Assembly (NCBI RefSeq): GCF_964340395.1 | Contig: NC_135557.1 | Span: 11,601,046 to 11,618,545, forward strand | DNA from: Glandiceps talaboti | Taxonomy: Eukaryota; Hemichordata; Enteropneusta; Spengelidae | Direction of reading: 5' to 3' | Length of the DNA: 17,500 nucleotides | The notes under the pieces: generated by a model | What the model was told of the DNA's origin: nothing | The model's database searches: none | What the model saw: only the letters and a program-made list of their open reading frames with translations | Position numbers and translations under genes: made by a program | Shown here: one piece after another, positions 1 through 9,500 of the stretch | How the letters are laid out: each line of letters opens with the position of its first letter | Numbering within the stretch: the first letter of the stretch is position 1

Positions 1-40
1 GCCAATCCTCAAGTACAGGTCGCCTTCCTAAATGTTACAG
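1..40 (+). CDS. 3' end of an exon of an upstream gene, probable Ig-domain C-terminus
   Basis: The window opens inside an exon. Frame 1 reads ANPQVQVAFLNVT and ends at a donor ACAG|GTAAGA, after one base of the next codon (phase 1). The alternating hydrophobic pattern (VQVAFLNV) resembles the last beta strand of an Ig-like domain. The phase-1 exit is the same as at every domain boundary of the receptor gene starting at 6505. The conserved cysteine would lie just outside the window, so the domain assignment is inference. The next exon would be 260-325. A paralogue or neighbour of the downstream receptor gene is plausible. Confidence 0.5.
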
Positions 41-52
41 GTAAGAGATATG

Positions 53-131
53 TATGCATGCATATACATACATACATACATACATGCATACATACACACT
101 CACACTAGCAAGTGTGAGTGTGTAAGTATGT
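53..131. repeat. (ATAC)n microsatellite with an adjoining long hairpin
   Basis: An ATAC/ATGC tetranucleotide tract occupies about 53-94. It runs into a perfect inverted repeat, CACACTCACACT at 95-106 and AGTGTGAGTGTG at 111-122, with a 4-nt loop (AGCA). The stem extends outward to about 87-130 with a single A-A mismatch. It starts about 45 bases after the donor at 41 and lies inside the 219-nt intron. Confidence 0.8.
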
Positions 132-259
132 AGTAAGCTAGTGACAAGATGAACAAATTGTATAATAACCGCAAGTATACAGAACATATAAACCCTGAAC
201 AAAATTCTATAAAAGTAATTTCTTCCTAGAGTGTCTTACGTTTGTTTTTCATCTTTCAG

Positions 260-325
260 AATCAGTAGAAAGAAGTCAGGGTAATTTGTTAGTCTGTACG
301 CCATACCTAATTACTTTTATAATTG
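260..325 (+). CDS. penultimate exon of the upstream gene, hydrophobic membrane-anchor segment
   Basis: This 66-nt exon has a good acceptor (CATCTTTCAG) and donor (ATTG|GTAAGT), with phase 1 at both ends. Spliced to 1-40 it reads ESVERSQGN, then LLVCTPYLITFIIG, a short polar stretch followed by a hydrophobic run. This is either the start of a transmembrane helix or, if joined to 861, the attachment signal for a GPI anchor: small residues S-Q-G-N followed by a hydrophobic C-terminus. If the donor at 326 is not used, translation would instead run a few residues further (KYITLQQA) to a TAA. The matching phases support it as a real exon. Its short length and the missing upstream sequence limit confidence. 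Confidence 0.5.
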
Positions 326-860
326 GTAAGTATATCACACTCCAACAAGCCTAAATCATATGCTGAAGTTTGTTCTTCCTACTACCAATTTTTATTTTTG
401 TGTTTTAGTCTCGAATATCGGAAGAGTTGAGGAACACTTTGATTTCCTGTTTTCCGTATTTGACAATGCCATTTTCATGTACCAAGTATACGCATTTCTA
501 TTACATGGCTTTAGACGCATTTTTATCTCGTGTATTATAATTATGACATTGGGTCATTCTTTGTTGCATTGTTATTACCATTGCAAATCTATGTTCATAC
601 ATTGTGAACTGTGAACAATAGTGTTCTGATATATATAAAGTTGATAACAATTAATATATCTAGCATCACGTTTTCATGGACAGTAACACGTGTGTGTTGT
701 CAAAAGGGCCTAACTTTATATTCAGTTTTTACATATTTACAGAAACTTCATAAAACAGTAGATTTACTTACTTCGTATTTCTTTTCCTGCATCCGGCTTT
801 TAATAGTAAGACGACATAAATTCCTTTAATATTCAGACAATTTTATAATTTCATTTGCAG
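326..860 (+). other. intron of the upstream gene, with a possible alternative acceptor at 408
   Basis: This 535-nt stretch runs from the donor at 326 to the acceptor TTTCATTTGCAG at 849-860. A second acceptor-like site (TTTTTGTGTTTTAG) ends at 408. Using it would give an in-phase terminal extension 409-614 of about 68 residues with hydrophobic patches and no recognisable domain. I prefer the acceptor at 860, but transcripts would have to decide. Nothing else is recognisable. Confidence 0.35.
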
Positions 861-880
861 GATTCTTATGTTGCATATGA
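861..880 (+). CDS. terminal coding exon of the upstream gene (six residues and stop)
   Basis: The acceptor TTTCATTTGCAG is followed, in the phase set by the exon ending at 325, by a completed glycine codon and then F-L-C-C-I-TGA. The joined C-terminus is a 19-residue hydrophobic run (LLVCTPYLITFIIGFLCCI) ending at the stop, preceded by SQGN. That composition is typical of GPI-anchor signals and would leave the protein with no cytoplasmic tail. This depends on the 326/860 splice being real. In another frame the same bases read as receptor-tail-like sequence (see 861-1257). Confidence 0.35.
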
Positions 881-1257
881 CAATGTCTAATTGAATAATC
901 ACCGTAGTATCAAAAGAGAAACCAATGGATCATCAAAGCCCTATAACTTGATTGACGTTGCTTCTAAAAATGGACAATTGGACTTGAACAATGGATATTT
1001 GGACGACGGAACAGCGAGCCCTGAAATATTATTTGTATTATACTAGAAGACACGCTTGAGAAATTCCCATCATATGCCAACAAATGGAATAAATGTAAAA
1101 GACATGCCATAATGGACTGACCATTTAAACATTGGAAATGCGACCACCAAAAAGACTTTGCTATGTGTGACATGCGATTGAAATCATTATGGTATCGGAC
1201 AATGTCGATGGACTTGAAAGAGAACAGAACGAATACAAAAACATACTAGAATCATAG
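861..1257 (+). pseudogene. possible decayed cytoplasmic-tail exon, now 3' UTR of the upstream gene
   Basis: Read from 861 in phase 0, the exon gives DSYVAYDNV and then TAA at 888. After it the frame stays open from 891 to 1043, including RETNGSSKPYNLIDV and NGYLDDGTASPE, then TAG at 1044. Further on, in a different frame, 1192-1257 reads VSDNVDGLEREQNEYKNILES and a stop. The pieces are hydrophilic, acidic and tyrosine-bearing (VAYDNV, PYNLI, NEYKNI), like the tail of a signalling Ig receptor. They are broken by stops and frame changes and do not match the phase-1 entry of the preceding exon. I read this as a former tail now untranslated. A 51-codon open run in AT-rich DNA could still be chance, so this is an inference. 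Confidence 0.3.
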
Positions 1258-1263
1258 AATAAA
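1258..1263 (+). terminator. candidate poly(A) signal AATAAA for the upstream gene
   Basis: A canonical AATAAA begins one base after the stop at 1255-1257. It lies about 380 bases downstream of the proposed stop at 878-880. Later copies near 2360 and 2550 are alternatives. The hexamer is common by chance in AT-rich DNA. Confidence 0.25.
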
Positions 1264-3378
1264 CTGTTTACTAAAGAGGAACGAAGCAGAATTTCACGAA
1301 AAATACTCGAGTTCAATATGAACCTAATATTGACACAGAAATACCTTTTGTTGCTTACCAGTGACTGTTATCAATATTTTATGATTCGACGTGAATTGCT
1401 CAATTTTGTCAACATGTCTATATTAGAGTTTAACCATAAGTGATTTGCTGACTGCTCAGTTTAATTGATATGTCACAGTATTTATTTGTTTTCGTATGAT
1501 AATTGTTATGTTATTTCAGGACTGTTGTTACGTTCGCTGCTCGTACGTGAAGTCATATTGGTGATATTCTTACTTTGTTTACACTAAACACGTTGTTGAA
1601 TGTTAACATGTGTTAAATGAATTGAAATACGGTGCTGAATAATGTGTGCTATCCTATTGATTTTAATGTTGCTACAGTTCTTTTATGGTTGAATAGGAAC
1701 TATGTTTCTACAGTAACTTAACATACATTTGTTGATTTATGAAGAACGTTGGTTGGACTTCGATATGCCTTGATATTTAATGTTAGCATCTACTTTTACT
1801 TCTACTCGATATATTTGTACAAATATTAGAGTGTTCACCAGTGATATTTATCCTGACATGAGTTGTGGTTATGAAATGTTGTTTGATATCAGACTTATTC
1901 ATTTTCTTAATTTACAAAATGCTGTAAAATCGTGTAATCATCTCTTCGAGTAGATATCACATAATGAATATTTCTGTTCGTGCTGTGATACTATTGGATC
2001 GTATCGATATTGTTTAAATGATGCAATGAGAGTCAACCTTGTTCATCGTGACCTTTGAGTAGTTATTATTCAAAGTAACCGTATGCAGAATTTTCCATTG
2101 TTAAATTCATTTTTTAAGGATCCATAATTATTTCGTTCCGTGTGAATGATAAATATACGTAGTTATATACAACGATTGGCCAGTCGTGTGGTTGTTCTAC
2201 GATTGAAATGCACTTATTGAATAGCCATCTAACGCAGTGGTATTTCCAACAAAAAATGATTTGCATATTTTTGTTTCAGTTGACAACTTTCATTAACAAC
2301 TACACTGATACTTGGCCATGACTACTTACACATTTAGTGAAAATAACTGAAATAGTGAAAATAAATTCATTGTTTTGTCACAAAAAAAATAATGAGAGTA
2401 AATGGTCTTATTAGTATACGATAAGTTAGAAGTTTGTTGATCTCATTTTGATTATCACCGATGACTTCACTTATTAGTTACAACCAAATAGATATATATT
2501 TTATGACAGCATTGTTTAATGAAAGAAATGTATGGAGACATTATCTTTGGATAATAAAGGCCAATATGAGAAAGGATTTGGGAAAAATGATACCATCTCA
2601 TTCGGAGAGGTAATTATCGAACCATAAATATTTGTTTGTTGAGCTCTTCTTGTGTACTCGAGTGATCCGATACTTTACATTGTATGTGGTATGTAGTTAG
2701 CCGAACATTCACCTCAATATATGGTGTGAAATACACCAAGTGTGACATATCTATTTTCCATCTGATACACATGAATATATGCTAGCCTGACTCTAATGAC
2801 GCAAATGTAGGACAAATGCTTGGAAAGTGCACGTGAAAACATATTTCAATATGTTTTTTTCCTAGCAATCGTACAGATTTATATGAAGTTAAATCATAAA
2901 ATGGACTCTCATAAACCCACATTTCATGAAAACGTATTTTATTTCCTTGGAAGCTGCGCCTTTTAAACCAACACCAATTCAATAGCTTATATCACTATGT
3001 CACAACGATAGTTTTAATATGTGTTATCTTACTTACCTGAAAATTCTGTTGCTGTTATTGTAACTTTGTCGTCGACTAAACAATCTTAGACTCAAGAGGG
3101 CGCCAAAATACCCGACATGTTTTACTTTCACTTTATTTTCTCGGTATCTCATTGTAATGGAATCAATTGTTATTGATTACATGACTGATTGACGCTTGAT
3201 CTGATCTAACTGTTGATGGTTATGGGAAGAAGAGTGCGCCAACACCGTTCAGATTATATATCCGTGAAGGAGCGCTGGATATCAGTTTGAGGAATGAAAA
3301 AAATAATCAACAAGTAGTATGATAGAGCAAACTTTTAAATAACTCATGCCAAGATAGTGTTGTTTGAAATTTCATTTC
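1264..3378. other. AT-rich intergenic sequence
   Basis: I found no domain-like reading frame, RNA gene or clear transposon here. AATAAA hexamers occur near 2360 and 2550 and could serve a longer 3' UTR of the upstream gene. The short open frame on the minus strand around 2782-2982 has no recognisable protein character. Confidence 0.5.
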
Positions 3379-3449
3379 ATTTATATTTATATTTATATTT
3401 ATATTTATATTTATATTTATATTATATATTTATATTTATATTTATATTT
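3379..3449. repeat. (TTTATA)n hexanucleotide microsatellite
   Basis: About eleven units of TTTATA, interrupted once near 3421-3428 by ATTATATA. It is intergenic and low-complexity. Confidence 0.9.
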
Positions 3450-4807
3450 GAATTGCCAGTTTAGTCATGTTTACTTTGCAATGTTTTGTTTTTCATTGTT
3501 AACCCCGTAAATGTCAAATGTTGTCATTTTACTCACCTGCTCTTCCTTTTTGGATTATTATAAAGAGCACTAAAACACAGTGTAGTGTGAAATTAAATTA
3601 TAAGTAGTAGTATTATAACGCTCTTAGTAGACAGTTTAAACTAGTAATCATATTCAGACACTAGTAGATCGAGTAGATTAAGACCAATCGTATTTGTTGC
3701 ATTAGGATTATGAATGGTATGTGTACAAACGTGGCCACTATTAGGTACTACTGGGTGTGAAATCTAGTAACCAAGGTATGTTTACTTTAACTGCATTACT
3801 AGTGGTTAATATCATATCTACTTTCATAGCCGTATCATGAACAATGCATGTTAACACTTTAAATGTTCCAATCATTTATTGATTGTCTCCTCGAAACACT
3901 ACAACCCAGTTACAACTAGTGCAGGTTTACCTCGTGACTTCACTGTCAATATTACAACGGTGAGTGAAGCAAACATTACATTTTGAAAATTCGATCATTT
4001 ACATATAATTATAAGTGCGATAATGTGCACCATGGTGCGACTTCACACCTGAAATAGTTTAAGTTTAAAGTACCTGTTTGTGATATTGACTTGTAAAGGT
4101 AACATGGCAGTCAATGCTTAAAATTTTGAACACTTTAAATAAACGTTTATTACAAACTTGTCGACATTTCTGGCGTCACGTCTAGTAAAACTGTGGTTGT
4201 TCTTACATTTTGACAGTATTGAAGTAGTCCAATATCTTAAGGAACTAAAACATAAACTGGCGGATAAAGGTTTAAGATTTGACATGTGAAATTTTGTACG
4301 GCATCAATATACGGCATCAGTATTTATTTGATGCACTCTGAATCCTACGATATCCCTCAGATAAAGTCGTGAATACTAAGTACAGCGAATTTCACAATAC
4401 CGTTCAGCTTTTATGTTTGGTATAACCAAGCAGAAACCAACAACTAACAGTCACATTTTTTATTACATTTAGTCTAAATGAAAGAACCCACTTAAATGTA
4501 TTGCACCTCCATGCAGACATTTGAGTGTTAATGTTTTCCTTCATATCAAACACTCAATGATTAAAATGTCCTCTGCGGTGTTCATTTGATGTTATGTTGG
4601 CGTATGTAGTTCATTTCACTTAGACAAAATGTAGCAAGAAACTGTATTCATTCAATCTTGCTGTCTTAAAGTGTAGCATGTCCAGTTTCTTGTTGGATCT
4701 GGGTAGTTGTATCTATTAAAAAAAGCTGCACAGTAAATTGAAATTGACTGTATGCAGCTCATGAATAGTTATGTATGCTATGATGTTCCACTAAAAGAAA
4801 AATACTA
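3450..4807. other. intergenic sequence with one long inverted repeat
   Basis: No gene is recognised. A perfect 10-bp inverted repeat, CAAGAAACTG at 4635-4644 and CAGTTTCTTG at 4683-4692, is separated by 38 bases. It could be the remnant of a foldback element, but no target-site duplication was evident. The rest is unremarkable AT-rich DNA. Confidence 0.4.
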
Positions 4808-5142
4808 ATGAAAACGAGTTATATAGCACTTTCCCACGCCGTGCTCAAAGCGCTTTACAATTATTACCCCTGGCTCAGATCAGAACGGCACAACGGCCCT
4901 TTAGTCTTTCTCAACTCCCTTGGGAGCATACAATCCATTGCAGCCATTTCAGGGCATAGGATTAAAGCCTTCACATTGCAACCTACGATATACAGCTGGG
5001 TTGACTGAGGCACAGTCGTGGTTCAAATCTTGCCCAAGGACTTTAGCCACTCAGAAACAAACAGCAGGCAGAGACAGTGTTCGAACCTGCAACCTGTAGA
5101 TTCCAAGCCGACCGGTCACGCTAACCATTCACCCATCATGAC
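4808..5142 (-). repeat. tRNA-derived SINE with LINE-like 3' tail
   Basis: Read on the minus strand, a polymerase III A-box-like TGGGTGAATGG (complement of 5125-5135) is followed about 27 bases later by a B box, GGTTCGAACAC (complement of 5087-5097), as in a tRNA promoter. The body then runs to a 3' end at about 4808-4860 containing TTGTAAAGCGCTTTGAG and AAGTGCTATATAA. This 3' sequence resembles the tail shared by L2-clade LINEs and several SINE families of fish and marine invertebrates, an identification from memory. The copy looks diverged. Boundaries are approximate because I could not find a target-site duplication. Confidence 0.7.
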
Positions 5143-5756
5143 TCAACTGCCGTTTGCCGTTTTAGGAAAACAAGTGAAAATTGTATAATGCAAAATCATG
5201 AAATGACTCGTCAGAATCACAAATCTAAAGTTTACTTACACAGTCAAAGTGATATCAAAATCACCAGTACCACATAGTAGATGAAGTCACTAAGATTGCT
5301 TAGGATGGCGCCCTACCACTGGAAGTTTTTTCATACACCAAACCAAACACTGACGTTCCTTTGGTGCTATGCAAGTTGCATGTATTTGTGTCGATATGGT
5401 GAAAGACTACATAAAGAAATAATTCACCCAAGACAAGTTGGCCTGCGTGGGTGTAGTGAATTCAACTCTGAACATGCTTATTTTAACACGTTACTTCGTT
5501 TGTACGTTGAATTGGTATTGTGCTATATGAAAAGACTCTAGCCAGACCACGATGAAACGGCGCTCAGTACTAAACAGTTAAGAGGAGCAAACATAAAGTT
5601 TGCTGTTACTAATAGCAAAGATACCGATTCTTACTGCGGAAACTATCATTTAAAGATGTGTGTACTTGTACTTAAGATATTGTCAAATGTCATATTTTTG
5701 GGTAAGTCACCTTTTCATGTTTTCACAGGCCAGAGTATTATATTTGTGTTAATTTT
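5143..5756. other. intergenic sequence between the two SINEs
   Basis: The stretch contains an open frame at 5281-5541 (86 codons, plus strand) with no signal peptide, domain or good splice context. I do not regard it as a gene. Nothing else is identifiable. Confidence 0.4.
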
Positions 5757-5995
5757 GTGAGTTTATTTATTTACCATCCAACCGGCATTGCCCAATAACA
5801 TGAGGTGGTTCAGTGTTAGTGCAGGAGGAAACCAGAGTGCCCGGGGGAAACATGTGTTGTTCGGTAGAGTCAAAATGAGCGAAACTCTTCTTAGTTACAG
5901 CGTGGTGAATTTAATCAAACCCTGAATGAGTTTGAACCCCCACCACAGTGGTAAGAGGCAAGTGGTTTAACCATTCGGTCACCAATCGACAATAA
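5757..5995 (-). repeat. second tRNA-derived SINE, different family
   Basis: On the minus strand the head carries an A-box-like segment TGGTGACCGAATGG (complement of 5971-5984) and, 32 bases on, a B-box-like GGTTCAAACTC (complement of 5928-5938). This spacing resembles a Ser- or Leu-type tRNA. The body includes GGGCACTCTGGTTTCCTCC, familiar from dispersed marine-invertebrate repeats. The 3' end is a short A-rich tail, TAAATAAATAAAC (complement of 5757-5769). Both SINEs sit in the intergenic gap in the same orientation, but their bodies do not look alike. Confidence 0.7.
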
Positions 5996-6504
5996 TTTGT
6001 CAAACGGCGAAACGAAAAATCAGATTGGCGCACGTGTTTACGGTAACCGCAAACAGATGTGTGGTTTTACATCAATGGCTCCCCCTCTCACCCAGTGATA
6101 TGTTATAAAAAAAACTATAAATTACCCCATGCTTGAACCACGATGACTTCATTTCCTCGTTGACATTTAACCTTGTTTACTACACTACACTATAGCTATT
6201 TATATTTTTGGTTTGCCGCTTCGCGCCACATTTACGTCTATACTGCTTACCGATTAACGTTGAGGCTTAGCCGACTGCGCATGCTTTCGAAACTAGGTCG
6301 TGGATTCTGGACGGAAAATCAAAGTTAAATCCTCAAAATGATCGTCAGAACCTAGCTTGGATACAAACAAAACATTTAAACAACAAGTTTGACAAAATTG
6401 TGACATTTCTTCGTTGGCAACGAATGCTTGAAACTTGATAACAGTTTTTTCTCGGTAAAGACAGAACAAAACAACCCAGACAGGGACCGTGTCGTTGTAT
6501 TGTG
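5996..6504 (+). promoter_or_regulatory. 5' flank and probable 5' UTR of the Ig/FN3 receptor gene
   Basis: This stretch has more CpG than its surroundings and precedes the start codon at 6505. Candidate sites are an inverted CCAAT box (GATTGG) near 6022, a TATA-like TATAAAAA at 6104-6111, an NRF-1-like TGCGCATGC at 6276-6284, and a perfect 13-bp palindrome TCGTTGGCAACGA at 6411-6423, 82 bases before the ATG. An in-frame TAA at 6439 with no ATG between it and 6505 supports the chosen start. The transcription start is not visible, and the sites are pattern matches only. Confidence 0.3.
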
Positions 6505-6598
6505 ATGGATATCAAAAATAGAGAGTCATCTTATTCTTGCTTCCGAATAATGATACTAATTACTATCCTCATTGTTCTAAATATGACGGGATGTAAAG
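6505..6598 (+). CDS. exon 1: start codon and signal peptide
   Basis: The exon encodes 31 residues plus one base. The n-region is MDIKNRESSYSCFRI and the hydrophobic core is MILITILIVLNMTG, followed by CKG. This is a signal peptide that delivers the receptor to the secretory pathway. The start has G at -3 and G at +4 (good Kozak context). There is an in-frame TAA at 6439 and no earlier in-frame ATG after it. M16 (6550) is an alternative start that would keep the hydrophobic core. The donor AAAG|GTAAGT is phase 1. A signal-peptide exon ending in phase 1 just before the first domain is usual for Ig receptors. Confidence 0.8.
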
Positions 6599-9500
6599 GT
6601 AAGTATTTCACAAAATTATACAACTAAGGCCAACAAAAAAATATATCTGGTTATGGTCAGCGCGCACGTGCCCTGAATACCCGGATATACCCTCGCGTCG
6701 ATCCTTTTTTCCCATAATTTTTGCTTTCCCGTTCCTTATTTATTCCTGATATCAGGAGAACAAACAGCTGAAATCTACCCTACATGCCAAGACTGCTTAA
6801 ATACAAAGCCTAAACTGCTTCGAAGTTTTTCAAGAGATAAATATGATAGAACAGAGTATGTAAAGTGTCCAAAATGTATATTTACTAATTTGCAAAAAAA
6901 AAAAAAAAAAATTAGAAAAAAAAAAATTCGCGTGGTCGAACCACTTTAGAAAGTTTACCCTGACCAGAACCAGATATTTTTTGTTTGGCCTAATAAACGA
7001 ACAGAGTAATCAATTTAAGAACCTATATCAACTATTGTCTGTATTCTGTTTGTTTTTAAAACTTACTTAAAGTTATTCAAAAGTTCTAATATTCCGAAAA
7101 TGTTGTCTCTACTTCCATCACCTTGTCACCGATAATCATTTATACAAGTGACGAAAAAAAGGATATCGATACTTTTGTACACAAATAACAATTCGCGTAA
7201 AGACAAATTATACAAAAGCAACAATGTAATTCATACAAAAGCAACAGCTAGTTCCTCTGGTGTCGGTTGATGGTATCATATTATTTATACCCGTGAAAGC
7301 TAGTTATGATGTAAGATAAGCTTTCAGTTACCATAGCAGTAGTCACCATTATTACAGGATGTAGCGTTTTAGCCAGTTCTGAGATTATGTATCCGAATCT
7401 AATTACATTATATATCTTTGCATTAACCGTATCTTATTCCTGACTGACACGAGAAAACAAATACACTGGTGTTATTTCGGCAGTTGTATCACCAGTCCTC
7501 ACACATATTATTCTTCATGCTCTATTTATTGGTTTCACTGACTTGACATTACCTCGCGTGTACTACTTTTACTCTTAAATGTGAGCATATTTAAAAAAAT
7601 AACTTCGATGAAACTTGATGTATGAGTTCGGTGACATAACAATTTTTCTAATGGAGTTGTTAGTTCACTTGATAACACAGTTTCCTTGTTACCTGTGCAA
7701 TGGTTACTTACTAAATTATGTCATCGATTCATTTATTTATTAACCCGACTGGCAGGGTTGTGTTCTGCCCATATAGCAAGTGGTATTAGTTCTTCAGTAA
7801 TTAGAAGACTAGAATACCCTTTCAGTTAGTAGGTAGTGCAAATCCCCCACAAAATAAAGGAAAGATGGAATGGCTTATTCCTAGTTGATTTCTATATTAC
7901 TGCTTAGTTGCACCATGTGATGGACATATATATATCCATGAAATTTCCGTTTTTGATCATGCTATGTTTTCTCAGAATATACGCCTTTGTTAAAGGCTTA
8001 TGTTACAATCCCGACTTATCGCATAATGTCATCCAATCAGCGAAGTCAGGCGGATTTTATAAGGCTATTCCTTGTTTAGGACCAACTTTTGGTTTATATG
8101 TATCTGTATCTGTATATGTATCACATAACTACTTCTAACACCTACATTTTACTCCCACTGATACTTTCAGGCATTACAGACATGAACAGATTTGAATTCA
8201 CTAAAACATGCAACACTTTTGACGAACCCAAAATATGCTGAACTAAACCTTTTTATAGTTTCAATTTACATAATACAGCGACTCTCATTTTCATCAAACA
8301 TTTATTACCATTTTCTAAATTGAATCCATAGACATAACATGTCTTTATAAATTATCGAGACGGGTGTCTGTCTCAAAGTTTTCGTATATTGGTTTATACT
8401 GTTTTTTGTACTAAGTCTAAGATACCAACCTGTGCTCCGGAGGTTGCGAAACGAAAGTCGAGAATGACAGTACCTCTGGTGTTCATGAGCAGTTCCAAAA
8501 AGAACCTTTGGCAGTGCCATTTGGCGTTGTGTGATCTGTGTTAGCATTTAAGTTAGCAGAATTACCCGCGAGTCTAGCAGGTTTATGCGTCAATCATTTT
8601 ACACCAACAAATACTTATAGCTCACTATTAAAGTTTTCGTCAAGTATCCACCATATATTCGTCAGTGATTTATGAAGTCACGAAGCATGGATAACTTCAA
8701 AGACCATCCCAAATTCTTTGAATTTGTGACGTAATAAAGGTCCCACATTACAACTCATTTTCACAAGAGCGTTATAAAGTTCTCGATCTAGTAATGCCCT
8801 TTTAGCTGATGTAACCTGCCTGCTTACTCAACATGCAAATAGTGAGTTGGATGTTCCTGGGCGTAAATTTGTAGAGTTTACAGAGTAAATATAAACCTGG
8901 GTATCTTTGTCGTTGTTCTCTCGAAATTCATCACTGTTCATAACTTTCCTATACCATACTTTTGTTAAGATGAACGGTTATCAGTGTAGACGTTCAGTCT
9001 ATTTCTAACTTTAACTTTATTTTAACACTACACGTAAGGTCCAATTTACCCATCTTCACGAAACATTTACCCTACACGTGACATATGTCCTATCTACCAT
9101 CTCTGTCCAGGGGTTGCACGAGACGCAGTACCACTTTTGACTCTCTACAGCCACCAGGACAGAGATCACCGTGGGTACATTAAGTCAAATGTGGAACTTT
9201 GTCTCGTACTTTGCACCAGCAAATACTAGTACCTCACCAAAGCTTTCGTCAGCTATCCATCATGGCTTCGGCTGTGTTTTCTGAAGTTGCTACGCATGTG
9301 TGACTTCAGAAAAGTTCATCCTAAGTTTTAAGAGATTTAGTCCAAAGATCTAAACTTGTTTTTATGTAATTATTCCTGTACATATAATTTAAAAAATATA
9401 TATTATATTACATACACTGGAGCACGCTAACCCATAACTTCTCAAGGTTAGAATTCAAACATTGAATTTAAGGAAAAAAAAGAACCGATACCAAACTGTA

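Noticed and set aside
409-614. Possible alternative terminal exon of the upstream gene
   Set aside because: The acceptor is acceptable and in phase, but the 68 residues show no domain or tail motif. Kept only as an alternative to the 860 acceptor.
4808-5008. 66-codon plus-strand frame
   Set aside because: It lies inside the minus-strand SINE, so it is a by-product of the repeat.
5281-5541. 86-codon plus-strand frame with ATG
   Set aside because: No recognisable domain, signal peptide or splice context. Length is not exceptional for intergenic DNA.
6894-6926. A-rich runs as the poly(A) tail of a retrotransposon
   Set aside because: They lie inside an element with inverted ends and TAA duplications, so a MITE explains the region better.
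7908-8138. 76-codon plus-strand frame with hydrophobic segments
   Set aside because: It lies in intron 1, has no homology I recognise and no compatible splice sites that keep phase 1.
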